Assembly (NCBI RefSeq): GCF_000586555.1
Contig: NZ_AZUC01000007.1
Coordinates: 27,563 to 91,562 of the forward strand
Reading direction: 5' to 3'
Length of the DNA: 64,000 nucleotides
Source of the DNA: Sporosarcina sp. D27
GTDB lineage: Bacteria; Bacillota; Bacilli; Bacillales_A; Planococcaceae
The notes beneath the pieces are model-generated. The model saw only the letters and a list, made by a program, of their open reading frames with translations, was not told where the DNA came from and ran no database searches. Below, piece after piece: positions 1 through 8,472 of this stretch. The position numbers and the translations under genes are program-made. The first letter of the stretch is position 1; the number at the start of each line of letters is the position of its first letter.

Positions 1-2152
1 TTTCAAGTGAATGGAAGACAATCATTTCATCTACACGGTTAAGGAATTCGGGACGGAATGCTTTTTTAAGCTCTTCCAACATCTTTTTCTTCATGTCTTC
101 GTAATCTTGCTCGCCATCTTGAAGATTAAATCCGACATATTTGTTCTTCCTTAACTCCTGTGCACCGACGTTGGACGTCATGATGATCACTGTGTTCCGG
201 AAATCGACTGTACGCCCTTTGGAATCGGTTAATCGGCCATCTTCAAGCACTTGTAGAAGGATGTTAAATACATCTGGATGCGCTTTTTCAATTTCGTCAA
301 GCAAGATGACGGAATATGGTTTGCGGCGTACCTTTTCCGTTAACTGTCCGCCTTCTTCGTATCCAACATAACCTGGAGGTGATCCGACTAAACGTGATGT
401 TGTATGTTTTTCCATGTACTCGGACATGTCGATCCGAATCATCGAGTCTTCATCGCCAAACATTGTTTCAGCGAGTGCTCTCGCTAGTTCTGTTTTACCG
501 ACACCAGTAGGTCCAAGGAAGATGAACGAGCCAATCGGACGTTTCGGATCTTTCAACCCTGCACGTGCACGACGTATTGCCCGGGAAATAGCCGCGACTG
601 CTTCTTTTTGACCAATCACACGCTTATGCAACTCTTCCTCCATGTTCAACAGCTTCGAAGATTCCGTTTCTGCAATACGTGCAACTGGAATTCCTGTCCA
701 CATCGCCACTACTTCAGCTATGTCATTAACTGTGACTTCAGATTCTGTTTTGCCTTGTTTTTCTTTCCATTCCGTTTTCGTTTTCTCGAGCTCTTCTTTC
801 ATCTTCTGCTCTTTATCACGATATGATGCTGCTTTTTCAAATTCCTGGCTTTGCACTGCAGCATTCTTTTCAGAACGGATTGCTTCGAGCTTATTTTCAA
901 GCTCCCTTAAGTTAGGTGGCGTTGTATAAGAACGTAATCGAACTTTCGAACCTGCTTCGTCGATTAAATCGATCGCTTTGTCAGGTAAGAAGCGGTCTGA
1001 AATATAGCGATCCGACATTTTTGCTGCCGCTTCAATTGCTTCATTCGTAATTTTCACCCGGTGGTGCGCTTCATAACGATCACGCAGTCCCGTAATAATT
1101 TGAACCGTCTCTTCAACGGATGGTTCATCCACTTGAATTGGCTGGAAACGACGCTCAAGTGCAGCATCTTTTTCAATGTACTTCCGGTACTCATCGAGTG
1201 TCGTTGCGCCGATGCATTGCAACTCACCACGAGCAAGTGACGGTTTTAAAATGTTCGATGCATCGATTGCGCCTTCTGCTCCACCAGCACCAATGAGCGT
1301 GTGCAACTCATCGATGAATAAAATGATGTTGCCTGCTTGGCGAATTTCTTCCATCACTTTCTTCATACGGTCTTCAAACTCGCCACGGTATTTAGTACCC
1401 GCAACGACAGTCCCCATATCTAACGTCATGACACGCTTATCACGCAGGATTTCAGGGACTTCATTGTTAACGACTTGAAGTGCAAGCCCTTCAGCAATCG
1501 CCGTTTTACCAACGCCTGGCTCACCGATTAGAACCGGATTATTCTTCGTACGACGCGCTAAAACTTCAATAACGCGTGTAATCTCTTTACCACGGCCGAT
1601 GACCGGATCGAGCGTCCCTTCTCGGGCAATCTCGGTAAGGTCACGTGCCAATCCATCCAAAGTCGGTGTAGCCGCTGTTGCTGAAGCATTTTGACCACTC
1701 GCATTCGCAGTATCGTTACTACCAAGAAGCTGCAATACTTGCTGACGGGCTTTGTTCAAACTAACACCTGCATTATTAAGAACACGCGCTGCCACACCTT
1801 CTCCTTCGCGAATCAATGCAAGAAGAATATGTTCTGTCCCAATATACGAGTGACCCAGTTTACGGGATTCATCTACAGAAAGCTCAATGACTTTCTTCGC
1901 TCGTGGTGTGTAGTGCACGATTGGTCCTACGTCTTTACTTCCCGTTCCAACGAGTGTTTCCACACCTGTTTCAATCGTTTCGAAACTGACTCCAATTGCT
2001 TCCAATGCTTTTGCTGCAATGCCGCCACCTTCACGGATTAATCCAAGTAGAATATGTTCTGTTCCAATTGCTTCATGTTTCATGCGAATGGCTTCTTCTT
2101 GAGCGAGTTGGAGGACTTTTTGTGCACGTTGTGTAAATCGATTAAACATCAT
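1..2152 (-). CDS. clpC: ATP-dependent Clp protease ATPase subunit ClpC, 3' end cut off by the window edge
   Basis: Hsp100/ClpC AAA+ unfoldase that feeds substrates to ClpP in protein quality control. About 717 codons are visible, against a usual family length of roughly 810-820, so only the C-terminal end is missing. Seen in order: an N-terminal pair of Clp_N repeats, each containing IGTEHILL (residues 1-150); first Walker [10 protein letters not shown] near residue 211; IDELHTL; the ClpC-type linker with a UVR-like segment (about 420-455); second Walker [10 protein letters not shown] near 545; and [17 protein letters not shown]. The start chosen is the first ATG of MMFNRF, which matches the family N-terminus and sits about 10 nt behind AGGAG. 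A further in-frame ATG lies 6 nt upstream, too close to the ribosome site. The gene follows ctsR-mcsA-mcsB but has its own CtsR box and promoter. Confidence 0.97.
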   Translation of the reverse strand, partial: MMFNRFTQRAQKVLQLAQEEAIRMKHEAIGTEHILLGLIREGGGIAAKALEAIGVSFETIETGVETLVGTGSKDVGPIVHYTPRAKKVIELSVDESRKLGHSYIGTEHILLALIREGEGVAARVLNNAGVSLNKARQQVLQLLGSNDTANASGQNASATAATPTLDGLARDLTEIAREGTLDPVIGRGKEITRVIEVLARRTKNNPVLIGEPGVGKTAIAEGLALQVVNNEVPEILRDKRVMTLDMGTVVAGTKYRGEFEDRMKKVMEEIRQAGNIILFIDELHTLIGAGGAEGAIDASNILKPSLARGELQCIGATTLDEYRKYIEKDAALERRFQPIQVDEPSVEETVQIITGLRDRYEAHHRVKITNEAIEAAAKMSDRYISDRFLPDKAIDLIDEAGSKVRLRSYTTPPNLRELENKLEAIRSEKNAAVQSQEFEKAASYRDKEQKMKEELEKTKTEWKEKQGKTESEVTVNDIAEVVAMWTGIPVARIAETESSKLLNMEEELHKRVIGQKEAVAAISRAIRRARAGLKDPKRPIGSFIFLGPTGVGKTELARALAETMFGDEDSMIRIDMSEYMEKHTTSRLVGSPPGYVGYEEGGQLTEKVRRKPYSVILLDEIEKAHPDVFNILLQVLEDGRLTDSKGRTVDFRNTVIIMTSNVGAQELRKNKYVGFNLQDGEQDYEDMKKKMLEELKKAFRPEFLNRVDEMIVFHSLE

Positions 2153-2249
2153 TAACATTCCTCTCCTTCTGCAGAGAATAATTTTCTTCGTACTACTTCT
2201 ATCTATATTCTTCCGGACCATTAAACAATCGGTTTCCGGGTGAATTGAC

Positions 2250-2266
2250 TTTGACCATATTTGACC
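2250..2266 (-). promoter_or_regulatory. CtsR operator in front of clpC
   Basis: On the minus strand this reads GGTCAAA-TAT-GGTCAAA, an exact match to the tandem heptad CtsR consensus (RGTCAAA-N3-RGTCAAA). It lies immediately downstream of the -10 box of the clpC promoter, so bound CtsR should block initiation. It implies that clpC is heat-inducible independently of the upstream ctsR promoter. Confidence 0.93.
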
Positions 2267-2295
2267 ATTATATCGAATGAGTTACTAGGACGCAA
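2267..2295 (-). promoter_or_regulatory. Sigma-A-type promoter of clpC
   Basis: On the minus strand, TTGCGT (2290-2295) and TATAAT (2267-2272) are separated by 17 bp. The -10 box is perfect and abuts the CtsR operator. The -35 is poor, but the same TTGCGT hexamer precedes the ctsR promoter in this window. Confidence 0.7.
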
Positions 2296-2337
2296 AAGAG
2301 ACGCTCAAAACTAGTATTTTTGTTCATTATCTTCTGA

Positions 2338-3390
2338 TTAACTTTTTTGGAGTCGCTCCCGGAAAAGTTTAGCTCGACTAATGTCTAATTCTTCAGATGT
2401 CAATGCTTCTCCTTCATAATGTTGGAGAAAACCTGACTGCATGAAAATCATCAGTTCGTTCAATATGGTCATATCCACATCTTCAATTAACTCGAGATCG
2501 ATGCCTAGACGAACGTCCGAAAGACATCGCGCTGCTTCTGCTGCAGGAAGTAGTCGTGCATAAGAAATTGTACCAAGTGAACGGAACACACGATTTTCAA
2601 GAGCAATTCGGGACTTTTCAAGGAGTAATTCACGAGATCTCCGCTCGTGGGCAATCAGTCGAGAAACAATGTTTGCAAGTTCTGCAAGAATCTCCTTTTC
2701 TGATTTACCAAGAGTTAGCTGATTAGAAACCTGATAAACATTCCCCGGTGCTTCGCTTCCTTCACCGTAGCTGCCTCTCACAACCATTCCTAATCTCGAA
2801 ACAGCAGGTATAATGCGGTTGATTTGTCGGGTCATCGTGAGCGCCGGTAAATGTAACATGACAGAAGCACGCATTCCGGTTCCTGTATTCGACGGACAAC
2901 TCGTGAGATATCCAAACTCTTCATCAAATGCATAAGGTAATTTTTTTTCAAGTGTACGATCAGTTTCATCCGCCTTTTGATAGGCATTTTCGAGCTGCAA
3001 CCCCGGATAGATGCACTGGATACGCAAATGGTCTTCTTCATTGACCATAATGCTGATTGTTTCATCTTCTGACAGAAATACCGCTCCGAACTGCTCTGCT
3101 TCCGCAAGTTGGTGACTGATTAAATGCTTTTCTACTAGCGCTTGCCGGTCGAGCGGGGCTAATTCGTTCATCCTCGTATAGGAATACCCTTTTTCATCTG
3201 TACTAAGCAATGCTTCGGAAACAATTCGACCGACCTCTTCTGCTTGCTCATCAGAGAACGCGATTGGGAAACGAAATTCACGAAGGTTTCGAGCAAGGCG
3301 AATTCGAGTCGACATCACGATATCGGAATGCTCACCATGAGGGACCATCCAGCCTGTGACAGCGTTTTGCATAAATCGATTATTCCCCAT
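2338..3390 (-). CDS. mcsB: Protein arginine kinase McsB
   Basis: Phosphorylates arginines on CtsR and on misfolded proteins, marking them for ClpCP. It is related to the ATP:guanido phosphotransferases. Seen: SDIVMSTRIRLARN near the N-terminus (nucleotide-binding arginines), NEEDHLRIQC in the catalytic part, LTSCPSNTGTGMRAS, and the C-terminal region DISRAKLFRERL, which corresponds to the phospho-arginine pocket. Length is about 350 aa against roughly 360 in Bacillus. A GTG two codons upstream (3396) is possible, but AAGGAGG ends 8 nt before the ATG at 3390 and only 2 nt before the GTG, so the ATG is chosen. The start lies inside the last codons of mcsA, so the two are translationally coupled. 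Confidence 0.96.
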   Translation of the reverse strand: MGNNRFMQNAVTGWMVPHGEHSDIVMSTRIRLARNLREFRFPIAFSDEQAEEVGRIVSEALLSTDEKGYSYTRMNELAPLDRQALVEKHLISHQLAEAEQFGAVFLSEDETISIMVNEEDHLRIQCIYPGLQLENAYQKADETDRTLEKKLPYAFDEEFGYLTSCPSNTGTGMRASVMLHLPALTMTRQINRIIPAVSRLGMVVRGSYGEGSEAPGNVYQVSNQLTLGKSEKEILAELANIVSRLIAHERRSRELLLEKSRIALENRVFRSLGTISYARLLPAAEAARCLSDVRLGIDLELIEDVDMTILNELMIFMQSGFLQHYEGEALTSEELDISRAKLFRERLQKS

Positions 3391-3937
3391 GCTCACTCCC
3401 TCCTTCCTCTTCTGTTTCTGCAGCGAGTTTTTGTTTCCAGTCTTTTATTTCATCGCGTAACACAGCAGCGTGTTCGAACTGTTCTTCTTGTATCGCTTCT
3501 TGCATACTCGAACGAAGTTCCTCGATTTTCTTTTTAATGGTCATCTTTTCATTGAAAGACGCAGGAATTTTACCTTTATGGATTGTATTTCCGTTATGCA
3601 ATTTGCCAAAGACTTTCGGGAGACGCTCACGGAATGTTTCATAACATGTCGGACATCCGAACTTCCCGATTTCTAGAAAACGGTGGAAGGTTAGTCCGCA
3701 CTCTGGACACTCCGGCATTGTCTGAACTTCTCGTGTTTGCTGTTGTAGCGTTTCACTTCCACTCAACCACTGTGACAAAAATTGTTGAATGGACATCGGC
3801 TCCTGATTCGGGCTGATTGAAAACGTCTGTAAGTTAAATGCGCACTTCTCACACAAATTCCTTTCAATCGATCCATTTGGCGTATCTTGCATTAAGATAA
3901 CGGTAGCTTGACGTTCTTTACAGTTTTCACAAAGCAT
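3380..3937 (-). CDS. mcsA: McsA, zinc-binding activator of McsB
   Basis: Adaptor that activates the McsB arginine kinase and takes part in CtsR inactivation. The 185-aa protein has four CXXC pairs (C3/C6, C29/C32, C77/C80, C95/C98), consistent with two zinc sites, and a C-terminal UVR motif (about residues 132-170) with the EEQFEHAAVLRDEIK pattern shared with UvrB and ClpC linkers. It lies between ctsR and mcsB, overlaps the start of mcsB and is 30 nt behind ctsR, as in other Bacillales. The family fit is complete and nothing is unusual. Confidence 0.96.
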   Translation of the reverse strand: MLCENCKERQATVILMQDTPNGSIERNLCEKCAFNLQTFSISPNQEPMSIQQFLSQWLSGSETLQQQTREVQTMPECPECGLTFHRFLEIGKFGCPTCYETFRERLPKVFGKLHNGNTIHKGKIPASFNEKMTIKKKIEELRSSMQEAIQEEQFEHAAVLRDEIKDWKQKLAAETEEEGGSEHGE

Positions 3938-3967
3938 GTTTTACCACCCCATCGTTTAGATAACTAG

Positions 3968-4438
3968 TCACTCCGATTGTTCGTATAGGAGCGAGAATAA
4001 CATGGCCTGTAAAATCCGAGCACGGATTATATCCCGTTCAGGTAACGGATAGTTTAGGACAGCAGGCTCGACAGCTGCAAGCATTAGACGGGCTTCCTTT
4101 TTAGAAACCACTTGTTCCGCTATTAACCGATAGACTACGTCTTCTGCCATTGTGTACGAAGCGCCTTGTTGCACACTTTCTAATACGTGATCCAATAGGT
4201 CTTTGCGTGAATTCGTTTGAACCCGATAAATACGGATATACCCACCGCCACCACGTTTAGACTCGACCGCGTAACCCCGTTCCAATGTAAATCGTGTTTT
4301 AATGACGTAATTAATCTGCGAAGGAACACATTGGAACTTTTCCGCCACTTCATTGCGCTTGATTTCCACGATTCCATTATCTTCATGTTCGATAATCGAT
4401 TTTAAATACCCTTCTATGATGTCGGAAATATTACGCAT
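3968..4438 (-). CDS. ctsR: Class III heat-shock repressor CtsR
   Basis: Winged-helix repressor of clp genes. The 156-aa product starts MRNISDIIEGYLK and carries the diagnostic glycine-rich wing RGGGGYIRI and the CVPSQINYVI helix that contacts the heptad operator. The C-terminal LPERDIIRARILQAML is the McsB/ClpC-responsive part. The open frame extends 8 codons further upstream, but AGAGGTGAG lies just before the ATG at 4438 and the family begins here. First gene of ctsR-mcsA-mcsB, and it represses its own promoter through the CtsR box 40 nt upstream. Confidence 0.96.
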   Translation of the reverse strand: MRNISDIIEGYLKSIIEHEDNGIVEIKRNEVAEKFQCVPSQINYVIKTRFTLERGYAVESKRGGGGYIRIYRVQTNSRKDLLDHVLESVQQGASYTMAEDVVYRLIAEQVVSKKEARLMLAAVEPAVLNYPLPERDIIRARILQAMLFSLLYEQSE

Positions 4439-4477
4439 CCTCTCACCTCTTTTAATTGGCACAGTCTTTATGTTGAC

Positions 4478-4494
4478 TTTGACTATCTTTGACT
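4478..4494 (-). promoter_or_regulatory. CtsR operator in front of ctsR
   Basis: The minus strand reads AGTCAAA-GAT-AGTCAAA, an exact CtsR tandem heptad. A further partial GTCAA half follows directly. It sits just downstream of the -10 box, as at clpC. Confidence 0.93.
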
Positions 4495-4496
4495 TA

Positions 4497-4526
4497 ATTG
4501 TACCGTATTAATCAATAGGCACGCAA
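4497..4526 (-). promoter_or_regulatory. Sigma-A-type promoter of ctsR-mcsA-mcsB
   Basis: Minus strand TTGCGT (4521-4526), an 18-bp spacer, then TACAAT (4497-4502), followed within 3 nt by the CtsR box. It has the same architecture and the same -35 hexamer as the clpC promoter. Confidence 0.6.
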
Positions 4527-4714
4527 GAAATTTGCAAAACCTCGAATTAGGGGAGAAAAAAGTAAAATAGTTGAACGTTTTATGTTTAGTATGTTTATAA
4601 TGGAGGTATAGAATTAATTCGAGGATTTTTTTCTGACCTCTTTTTTCCTCTCTACGTTTGACCCCCAAACAAAAAGCTCCGGGTACACCCATACCGACGG
4701 AGGAGATTGAATCA

Positions 4715-5302
4715 ATGAACTGGTACGAGAAATTAAGTGAGTATTTCCCAATCGAAGAAATGAAATCAAAAGAGCATATGGACGCGTTGTTAAAGGATAA
4801 ACACAATGTTTATCGTAAAGACGAAGGTTCGAAGCACGTGCTCATGTATGTTGAAACAGAATCATTTGTGTTTGTCGATTATTTGTTTGTTTCGTCAGCT
4901 TCACGCGGTGAAGGCCTTGGCAAAAAGCTACTGACACAACTTAAGGAAAAAGGTAAGCCAATTTTGTTGGAAGTTGAACCGGTCAATTATGAAGATACAG
5001 ATACGGAAAAACGCTTGCGATTTTACGCACGCGAGAATTTCCATCATGCTTCTCGCATCGGTTATAGCCGCCGCTCACTCGCAACTGGAGAACAAACCGA
5101 CCTCGAAATCCTTTACTGGTCTCCTGAAGATGCGGAAGAAGAAACGGTATATGATGCCATGAAGATGACGTATGAAGAAATCCATACGTATAAGGATGAT
5201 GAATTTTACGGTGAATCATACGACCCGATTGATAAAGTATTGACATTCCGTACAGAAGGTAAAACAAATATCTTAAAACCTTTTGCTACAGTTAGTGCTT
5301 AA
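4715..5302 (+). CDS. GNAT-family N-acetyltransferase
   Basis: Probable acyl-CoA-dependent acetyltransferase; the substrate cannot be told. The 195-aa protein has the GNAT core: a beta strand VDYLFVSSASRGEGLGKKLL (acetyl-CoA pyrophosphate loop, R/GEGLGKK) near residues 55-75, then LLEVEP and a C-terminal LRFYARENF helix typical of motif B. The reading frame is open 19 codons further upstream, but GGAGGAG stands 11 nt before ATG 4715 and the protein then begins with a normal MNWYEKL. It is transcribed away from ctsR, stands alone, and is closed by a strong terminator. A weak TATAAT (4596-4601) lies upstream. Confidence 0.85.
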   Translation: MNWYEKLSEYFPIEEMKSKEHMDALLKDKHNVYRKDEGSKHVLMYVETESFVFVDYLFVSSASRGEGLGKKLLTQLKEKGKPILLEVEPVNYEDTDTEKRLRFYARENFHHASRIGYSRRSLATGEQTDLEILYWSPEDAEEETVYDAMKMTYEEIHTYKDDEFYGESYDPIDKVLTFRTEGKTNILKPFATVSA

Positions 5303-5330
5303 TTGACAGTCGTCCTTCAGTAAAACAACG

Positions 5331-5366
5331 AAAAAGCGGAAGCCCTCTAAACGGCTTCCGCTTTTG
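5331..5366. terminator. Bidirectional intrinsic terminator
   Basis: A 13-bp perfect stem (5332-5344 with 5353-5365, core GCGGAAGCC) flanked by A-run and T-run. It serves the GNAT gene on plus and the 562-aa membrane protein gene on minus. Confidence 0.9.
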
Positions 5367-5389
5367 TTATGGATTTTAAATGCGTTTCG

Positions 5390-7078
5390 TTATTCCGTTA
5401 ACGAGACATTTGTGAGTTCCTTGACAGGAAGAAAGAGTTCCCCTGTTTCTACATACGTAATCGATAATTTGTCACCTTCTTGAATGTACACCGCTTCAGG
5501 AATCGTTTCAGACGACACTAGGAAGTTCCGTCCGTCTTCCGATTTTACAGAAACTAAGGTAAAGTCACCAGTTCGTTCTTTGTAGACTCGTTTTACAGTG
5601 ATTGCGGCCTTCGCTTCTTCTGCTTCTGAGCTGCCATTCACAGAACTGCCCCCTCGTTGTAATGCGGTTTTATACAGTTTCAATGCATCATTCGGGGAGT
5701 TCCCAGATACTGATATTTCCGGATTTGCAGCAGACACGATGAAGTAGTTTTGCAAGAAACCATTCGAATCTAACACGGGTGTCAGCCAACTCGCTTCACC
5801 ATAAAAGTTATAAAGGACAGGCATTTCGCCAGACCACTTTTTCTCGATGAATTTCTTTTCGATAATTTGCAAGGCTCCTTGCGAATCCATGTAGGACTCT
5901 TCAAGGTCCCCGGTGTAGTACGTTGCAATACCTGTACGCCCGTCTGTCAATGCATACCCTAGCATCGAATCGACGCCTTCTTTCGGACTTGTAAAGTCAG
6001 TGAAGTAATACATATGTCCATTTTCATCGAAAATCGGACTGACATTTGCCTCCGTTCCTTCATCGGAAGGAAGTTTGACATCTTTTTTACCGACAATTGA
6101 GTTCCAGAAACCATGAACATACTTTCCGAAATAGCTATTTTGCAAACTGACGACTTCCGGGGAGACAGCACCATCGATATAGTCTGGGATATCCGCAAGT
6201 GCAAACTTCTCAACTGCCCCGGTCATTGGATCTGTCATGACAATTCCTTTTACGTCAAATCCATTGCGGGCAGTGATAAATTCTCCGTAAGAACGGATGT
6301 AATGGGGATTACCTTCATCGTCGATTTCCAATTGAACATCTCCATAAAAAATCAGTTCAGGAAATTGTAAACGCATATGACGGTCCACTTGTTTGTTAAA
6401 GTAAGACGTCTCTGTATACGTCATTTCGGACGATACAAATTTCGGATTATCAGCAGAGTCCGTGGCACTCATGCGGAAATAGCCTGGTGTCGTTTTTCCA
6501 TTCCACCATTTAAAAAATCCTGAAAATTCGACTGGCGCAATATATACATACTCATCTTTCACCTTTTGGATTTGCAGATGACCTAAGTCGTAATAACTTG
6601 TATTCGGTACTTGCCCGAATGCTTTTTTCATTTTGTTGCGTGCAAATTTAGGTGGCACGCTCGCCGGTGTCTGAGTTTCGTCAAATGCTTCGATTTCTAC
6701 TTGTTGATCCATTTCAACTGCTTTGTATTTTGTGTTCGCATTTAATAATGGGGCGGATAAAATGTAAATACCTGCTATGAGCGAGAGTCCTGCCACAACA
6801 ATCTTTACTTTCCGGTACACTCCACCATCTAATATAGTTCCAAGTAACGCTGCAGCGAGTAGCAGAACCCATAGTGAGGACCAATGCTGGTCTAAATTTG
6901 TTGCGTAATAAAAAATAGAAATACCAACCGCGATCACCACAGTTGCAATGATCAGAAGGATCGCTCTAAAGCTGGAACTGTTTTCTTTTTCTTCCGTGAG
7001 AACTTGCCTATGCAAAGGCACGGCCAGCAGTGCCGCAACGATGCCTGCAATGAGAGAAAATAAGAGTAAGTGAATCAT
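5390..7078 (-). CDS. Membrane protein of unknown function, 562 aa
   Basis: I do not recognise the family. The first 115 residues hold four predicted membrane segments (about 3-22, 40-58, 68-86 and 92-112), separated by short charged loops. The rest (about 120-562) is a large soluble part rich in aromatic residues, with repeated Tyr/Phe-rich strands such as YYFTDFTSP and LYNFYGEASWL and no catalytic motif I can name. A low-complexity linker GGSSVNGSSEAEEAKAA (about 480) separates a last beta-rich domain of about 70 aa that looks like an OB or SH3-type barrel (TVKRVYKERTGDFTLVSVKSED). It is monocistronic between a terminator and the bioY region. The lack of a signal peptide cleavage site suggests a membrane-anchored domain. 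Confidence 0.85.
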   Translation of the reverse strand: MIHLLLFSLIAGIVAALLAVPLHRQVLTEEKENSSSFRAILLIIATVVIAVGISIFYYATNLDQHWSSLWVLLLAAALLGTILDGGVYRKVKIVVAGLSLIAGIYILSAPLLNANTKYKAVEMDQQVEIEAFDETQTPASVPPKFARNKMKKAFGQVPNTSYYDLGHLQIQKVKDEYVYIAPVEFSGFFKWWNGKTTPGYFRMSATDSADNPKFVSSEMTYTETSYFNKQVDRHMRLQFPELIFYGDVQLEIDDEGNPHYIRSYGEFITARNGFDVKGIVMTDPMTGAVEKFALADIPDYIDGAVSPEVVSLQNSYFGKYVHGFWNSIVGKKDVKLPSDEGTEANVSPIFDENGHMYYFTDFTSPKEGVDSMLGYALTDGRTGIATYYTGDLEESYMDSQGALQIIEKKFIEKKWSGEMPVLYNFYGEASWLTPVLDSNGFLQNYFIVSAANPEISVSGNSPNDALKLYKTALQRGGSSVNGSSEAEEAKAAITVKRVYKERTGDFTLVSVKSEDGRNFLVSSETIPEAVYIQEGDKLSITYVETGELFLPVKELTNVSLTE

Positions 7079-7167
7079 AAGTAAGCCTTCCTTCCGTTTG
7101 TCGTGTACTTACTCTTGTATACGGATAACGCAACGAAAATGTTTCAGCGATTTCAGTTTGGATACAG

Positions 7168-7203
7168 AAAAACCGACCTCCCTTATAGAGAGAAGTCGGT
7201 TTA
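7168..7203 (-). terminator. Intrinsic terminator of bioY
   Basis: AAACCGAC (7170-7177) pairs with GTCGGTTT (7195-7202), with extra inner pairs. On the minus strand the stem is followed by TTTTTC. It lies directly after the bioY stop codon. Confidence 0.85.
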
Positions 7204-7208
7204 ATTTG

Positions 7209-7817
7209 TTAAATAGAGCGACGTGTTCTTAGAATACGTGCCATTCGGTGGCCAAACAATCCAGCCAATACGGAGAGGATGATATCTTTAGGTAACGGTG
7301 GTAACATCCAAATCCACGCCATTTTGTAAGTAAATGCGTCCGGAGCTGCTGCCCATAGCTTGTACGCGACAAACATCCAGTTTGTTCCTATTAAGTAATT
7401 GACGACACATCCTACAAGTGCTGCAACGACGTATCCCGTAACAGAACTATTCTTTTCAACAATTTTCCCAACGGCATACGCAACAACGATAAACGATAAA
7501 ATAAAGCCGAACGTTGGACTAACAATTGCACTTACGCCTCCACTAAATTTCGCAAATACGGGTGCACCTGCAAGACCTATTGCCATGTAGACCGTCATTG
7601 AGACCGCCCCATATCGGCTTCCGAGTAATAGTCCTGCTAATACAGCAAAGAAAGTTTGCAGTGTAATTGGCACGCCACTTACTGATAAAGCCGGTAAAAA
7701 GTATGTAATATTTGCTCCAATCATCATCAATGCGGCAAACATTGCTGAGTAGACAAGCCCAAGCGTTCCGACCATCGTCTTCGAACGGTTTGGTTTCATA
7801 GTTGCTGTTGTTCCCAT
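7209..7817 (-). CDS. bioY: Biotin transporter substrate-binding subunit BioY (ECF S component)
   Basis: Membrane S component that captures biotin and works with the shared EcfAAT energy module. The 202-aa protein has about six membrane segments and the family signatures SVSGVPITLQTFFAVLAGLLLG near residues 45-66 and GxxGAPVF followed by GGxxxxxxPTFGF (about 82-105). A good AAGGGGTG site precedes the ATG. The gene is alone, and no bioBFDA genes appear in the window. Control is by BirA: a dyad operator overlaps the -35 box upstream, so uptake should be shut off when biotin is plentiful. Confidence 0.95.
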   Translation of the reverse strand: MGTTATMKPNRSKTMVGTLGLVYSAMFAALMMIGANITYFLPALSVSGVPITLQTFFAVLAGLLLGSRYGAVSMTVYMAIGLAGAPVFAKFSGGVSAIVSPTFGFILSFIVVAYAVGKIVEKNSSVTGYVVAALVGCVVNYLIGTNWMFVAYKLWAAAPDAFTYKMAWIWMLPPLPKDIILSVLAGLFGHRMARILRTRRSI

Positions 7818-7846
7818 TTATAACACCCCTTTTACTGTATAGTTAT

Positions 7847-7875
7847 AGAATAAAAGGAAGAGCGTAATGTGTCAA
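7847..7875 (-). promoter_or_regulatory. Sigma-A-type promoter of bioY
   Basis: Minus strand TTGACA (7870-7875), 17 bp, TATTCT (7847-7852). The perfect -35 hexamer forms part of the right arm of the BirA dyad, so repressor and RNA polymerase cannot bind together. Confidence 0.75.
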
Positions 7876-7898
7876 CCTAATACATTTTAAGGTTAACA
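7870..7898 (-). promoter_or_regulatory. BirA operator upstream of bioY
   Basis: Near-perfect dyad of 8-bp arms, TGTTAACC and GGTTGACA on the minus strand, with a 13-bp spacer. This matches the Firmicutes BirA site. One arm covers the promoter -35. A birA gene is not in the window. Confidence 0.85.
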
Positions 7899-7911
7899 TA
7901 AATCCAAGCAA

Positions 7912-7941
7912 TAATAAAACTGACAGTCATTCTCTGTCAGT
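7912..7941 (-). terminator. Intrinsic terminator of the 61-aa membrane protein gene
   Basis: ACTGACAG (7919-7926) pairs perfectly with CTGTCAGT (7934-7941). On the minus strand the stem is followed by TTTTATTATT. Confidence 0.75.
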
Positions 7942-8127
7942 TTATCGTCTTTTCCCTTCATCTTTAGGGAATAGGAAAAAGGAAATGACACCACTCAAAA
8001 CCATTGCGCCAAGTGTAATATAAAAACGAGACATGACGGGCACGTCTGTAAAGTTTTTGTTGAGCATAACCCAGGCAACTCCACCGACTAATAACACCAT
8101 CGGGATAACAAATTTGAACGCCCTCAT
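7942..8127 (-). CDS. Small membrane protein, 61 aa, unknown function
   Basis: I do not recognise it. The product has two membrane segments (about residues 5-20 and 33-53), joined by a short polar loop (NKNFTDVPVMS), and ends in a basic tail KDEGKRR, so the C-terminus is probably cytoplasmic. AAAGGGG stands 7 nt before the ATG and a clean terminator follows the stop codon, which supports a real gene despite the size. It is divergent from the S-box methionine operon. Confidence 0.7.
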   Translation of the reverse strand: MRAFKFVIPMVLLVGGVAWVMLNKNFTDVPVMSRFYITLGAMVLSGVISFFLFPKDEGKRR

Positions 8128-8206
8128 AGCAATCCCCTTTCCTTACATGTACGTATAGTTTACCACATACACTAGGGAACTCCCAGGTCACTTCACATAT
8201 TGTCTA

Positions 8207-8235
8207 TTGACGGAACTCTCAAACAACGATATGAT
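8207..8235 (+). promoter_or_regulatory. Promoter of the SAM-riboswitch leader
   Basis: TTGACG (8207-8212), 17-bp spacer, TATGAT (8230-8235), about 25 bp before the first conserved base of the S-box aptamer. Confidence 0.75.
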
Positions 8236-8265
8236 ATGTTAAATTATTCACACAACTTAATAGTC

Positions 8266-8390
8266 ATTCTTATCAAGAGAAGCGTAGGGATCTGGCCCGT
8301 CGATGCTTCAGCAACCAGCCATACGGTCAGGTGCTACTTCCAGCGGATGTTTGTAGTCCGGCAGATGAGGAGGAGACAATCATTTAGATG
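8266..8390 (+). promoter_or_regulatory. SAM-I riboswitch (S-box) controlling yitJ-metH
   Basis: The conserved S-box elements are all visible in order: CTTATCAAGAG, the AGGGATCTGGCCC segment, GATGCTTCAGCAACC, a GGTCAGGTGCTA stretch and the closing AGATGAGGAGG. A terminator follows directly (8392-8427). Known function: SAM binding stabilises the anti-antiterminator, so the leader terminates when SAM is high and reads through when methionine/SAM is short. The downstream genes are both in methionine regeneration, which fits. Confidence 0.95.
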
Positions 8391-8391
8391 A

Positions 8392-8427
8392 CAAAGCCTT
8401 CTTCGTTCGTTTAGAAGGCTTTTTTAT
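8392..8427 (+). terminator. S-box leader terminator
   Basis: AAAGCCTTCT (8393-8402) pairs with AGAAGGCTTT (8413-8422), followed by a T-run. This is the expression platform of the riboswitch. Confidence 0.9.
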
Positions 8428-8472
8428 TATTCTCTGCTTCAACGCTCTGCCGTAAGAAAGGATGATAGGGAA

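Noticed and set aside
7964..8191. 75-codon minus-strand ORF overlapping the 61-aa membrane protein in another frame
   Set aside because: The 61-aa frame has the ribosome site, membrane helices and a terminator placed at its stop codon; the longer frame has none.
8200..8391. 63-codon plus-strand ORF ahead of yitJ
   Set aside because: It lies entirely within the promoter and SAM riboswitch; the sequence conservation is that of the S-box RNA.
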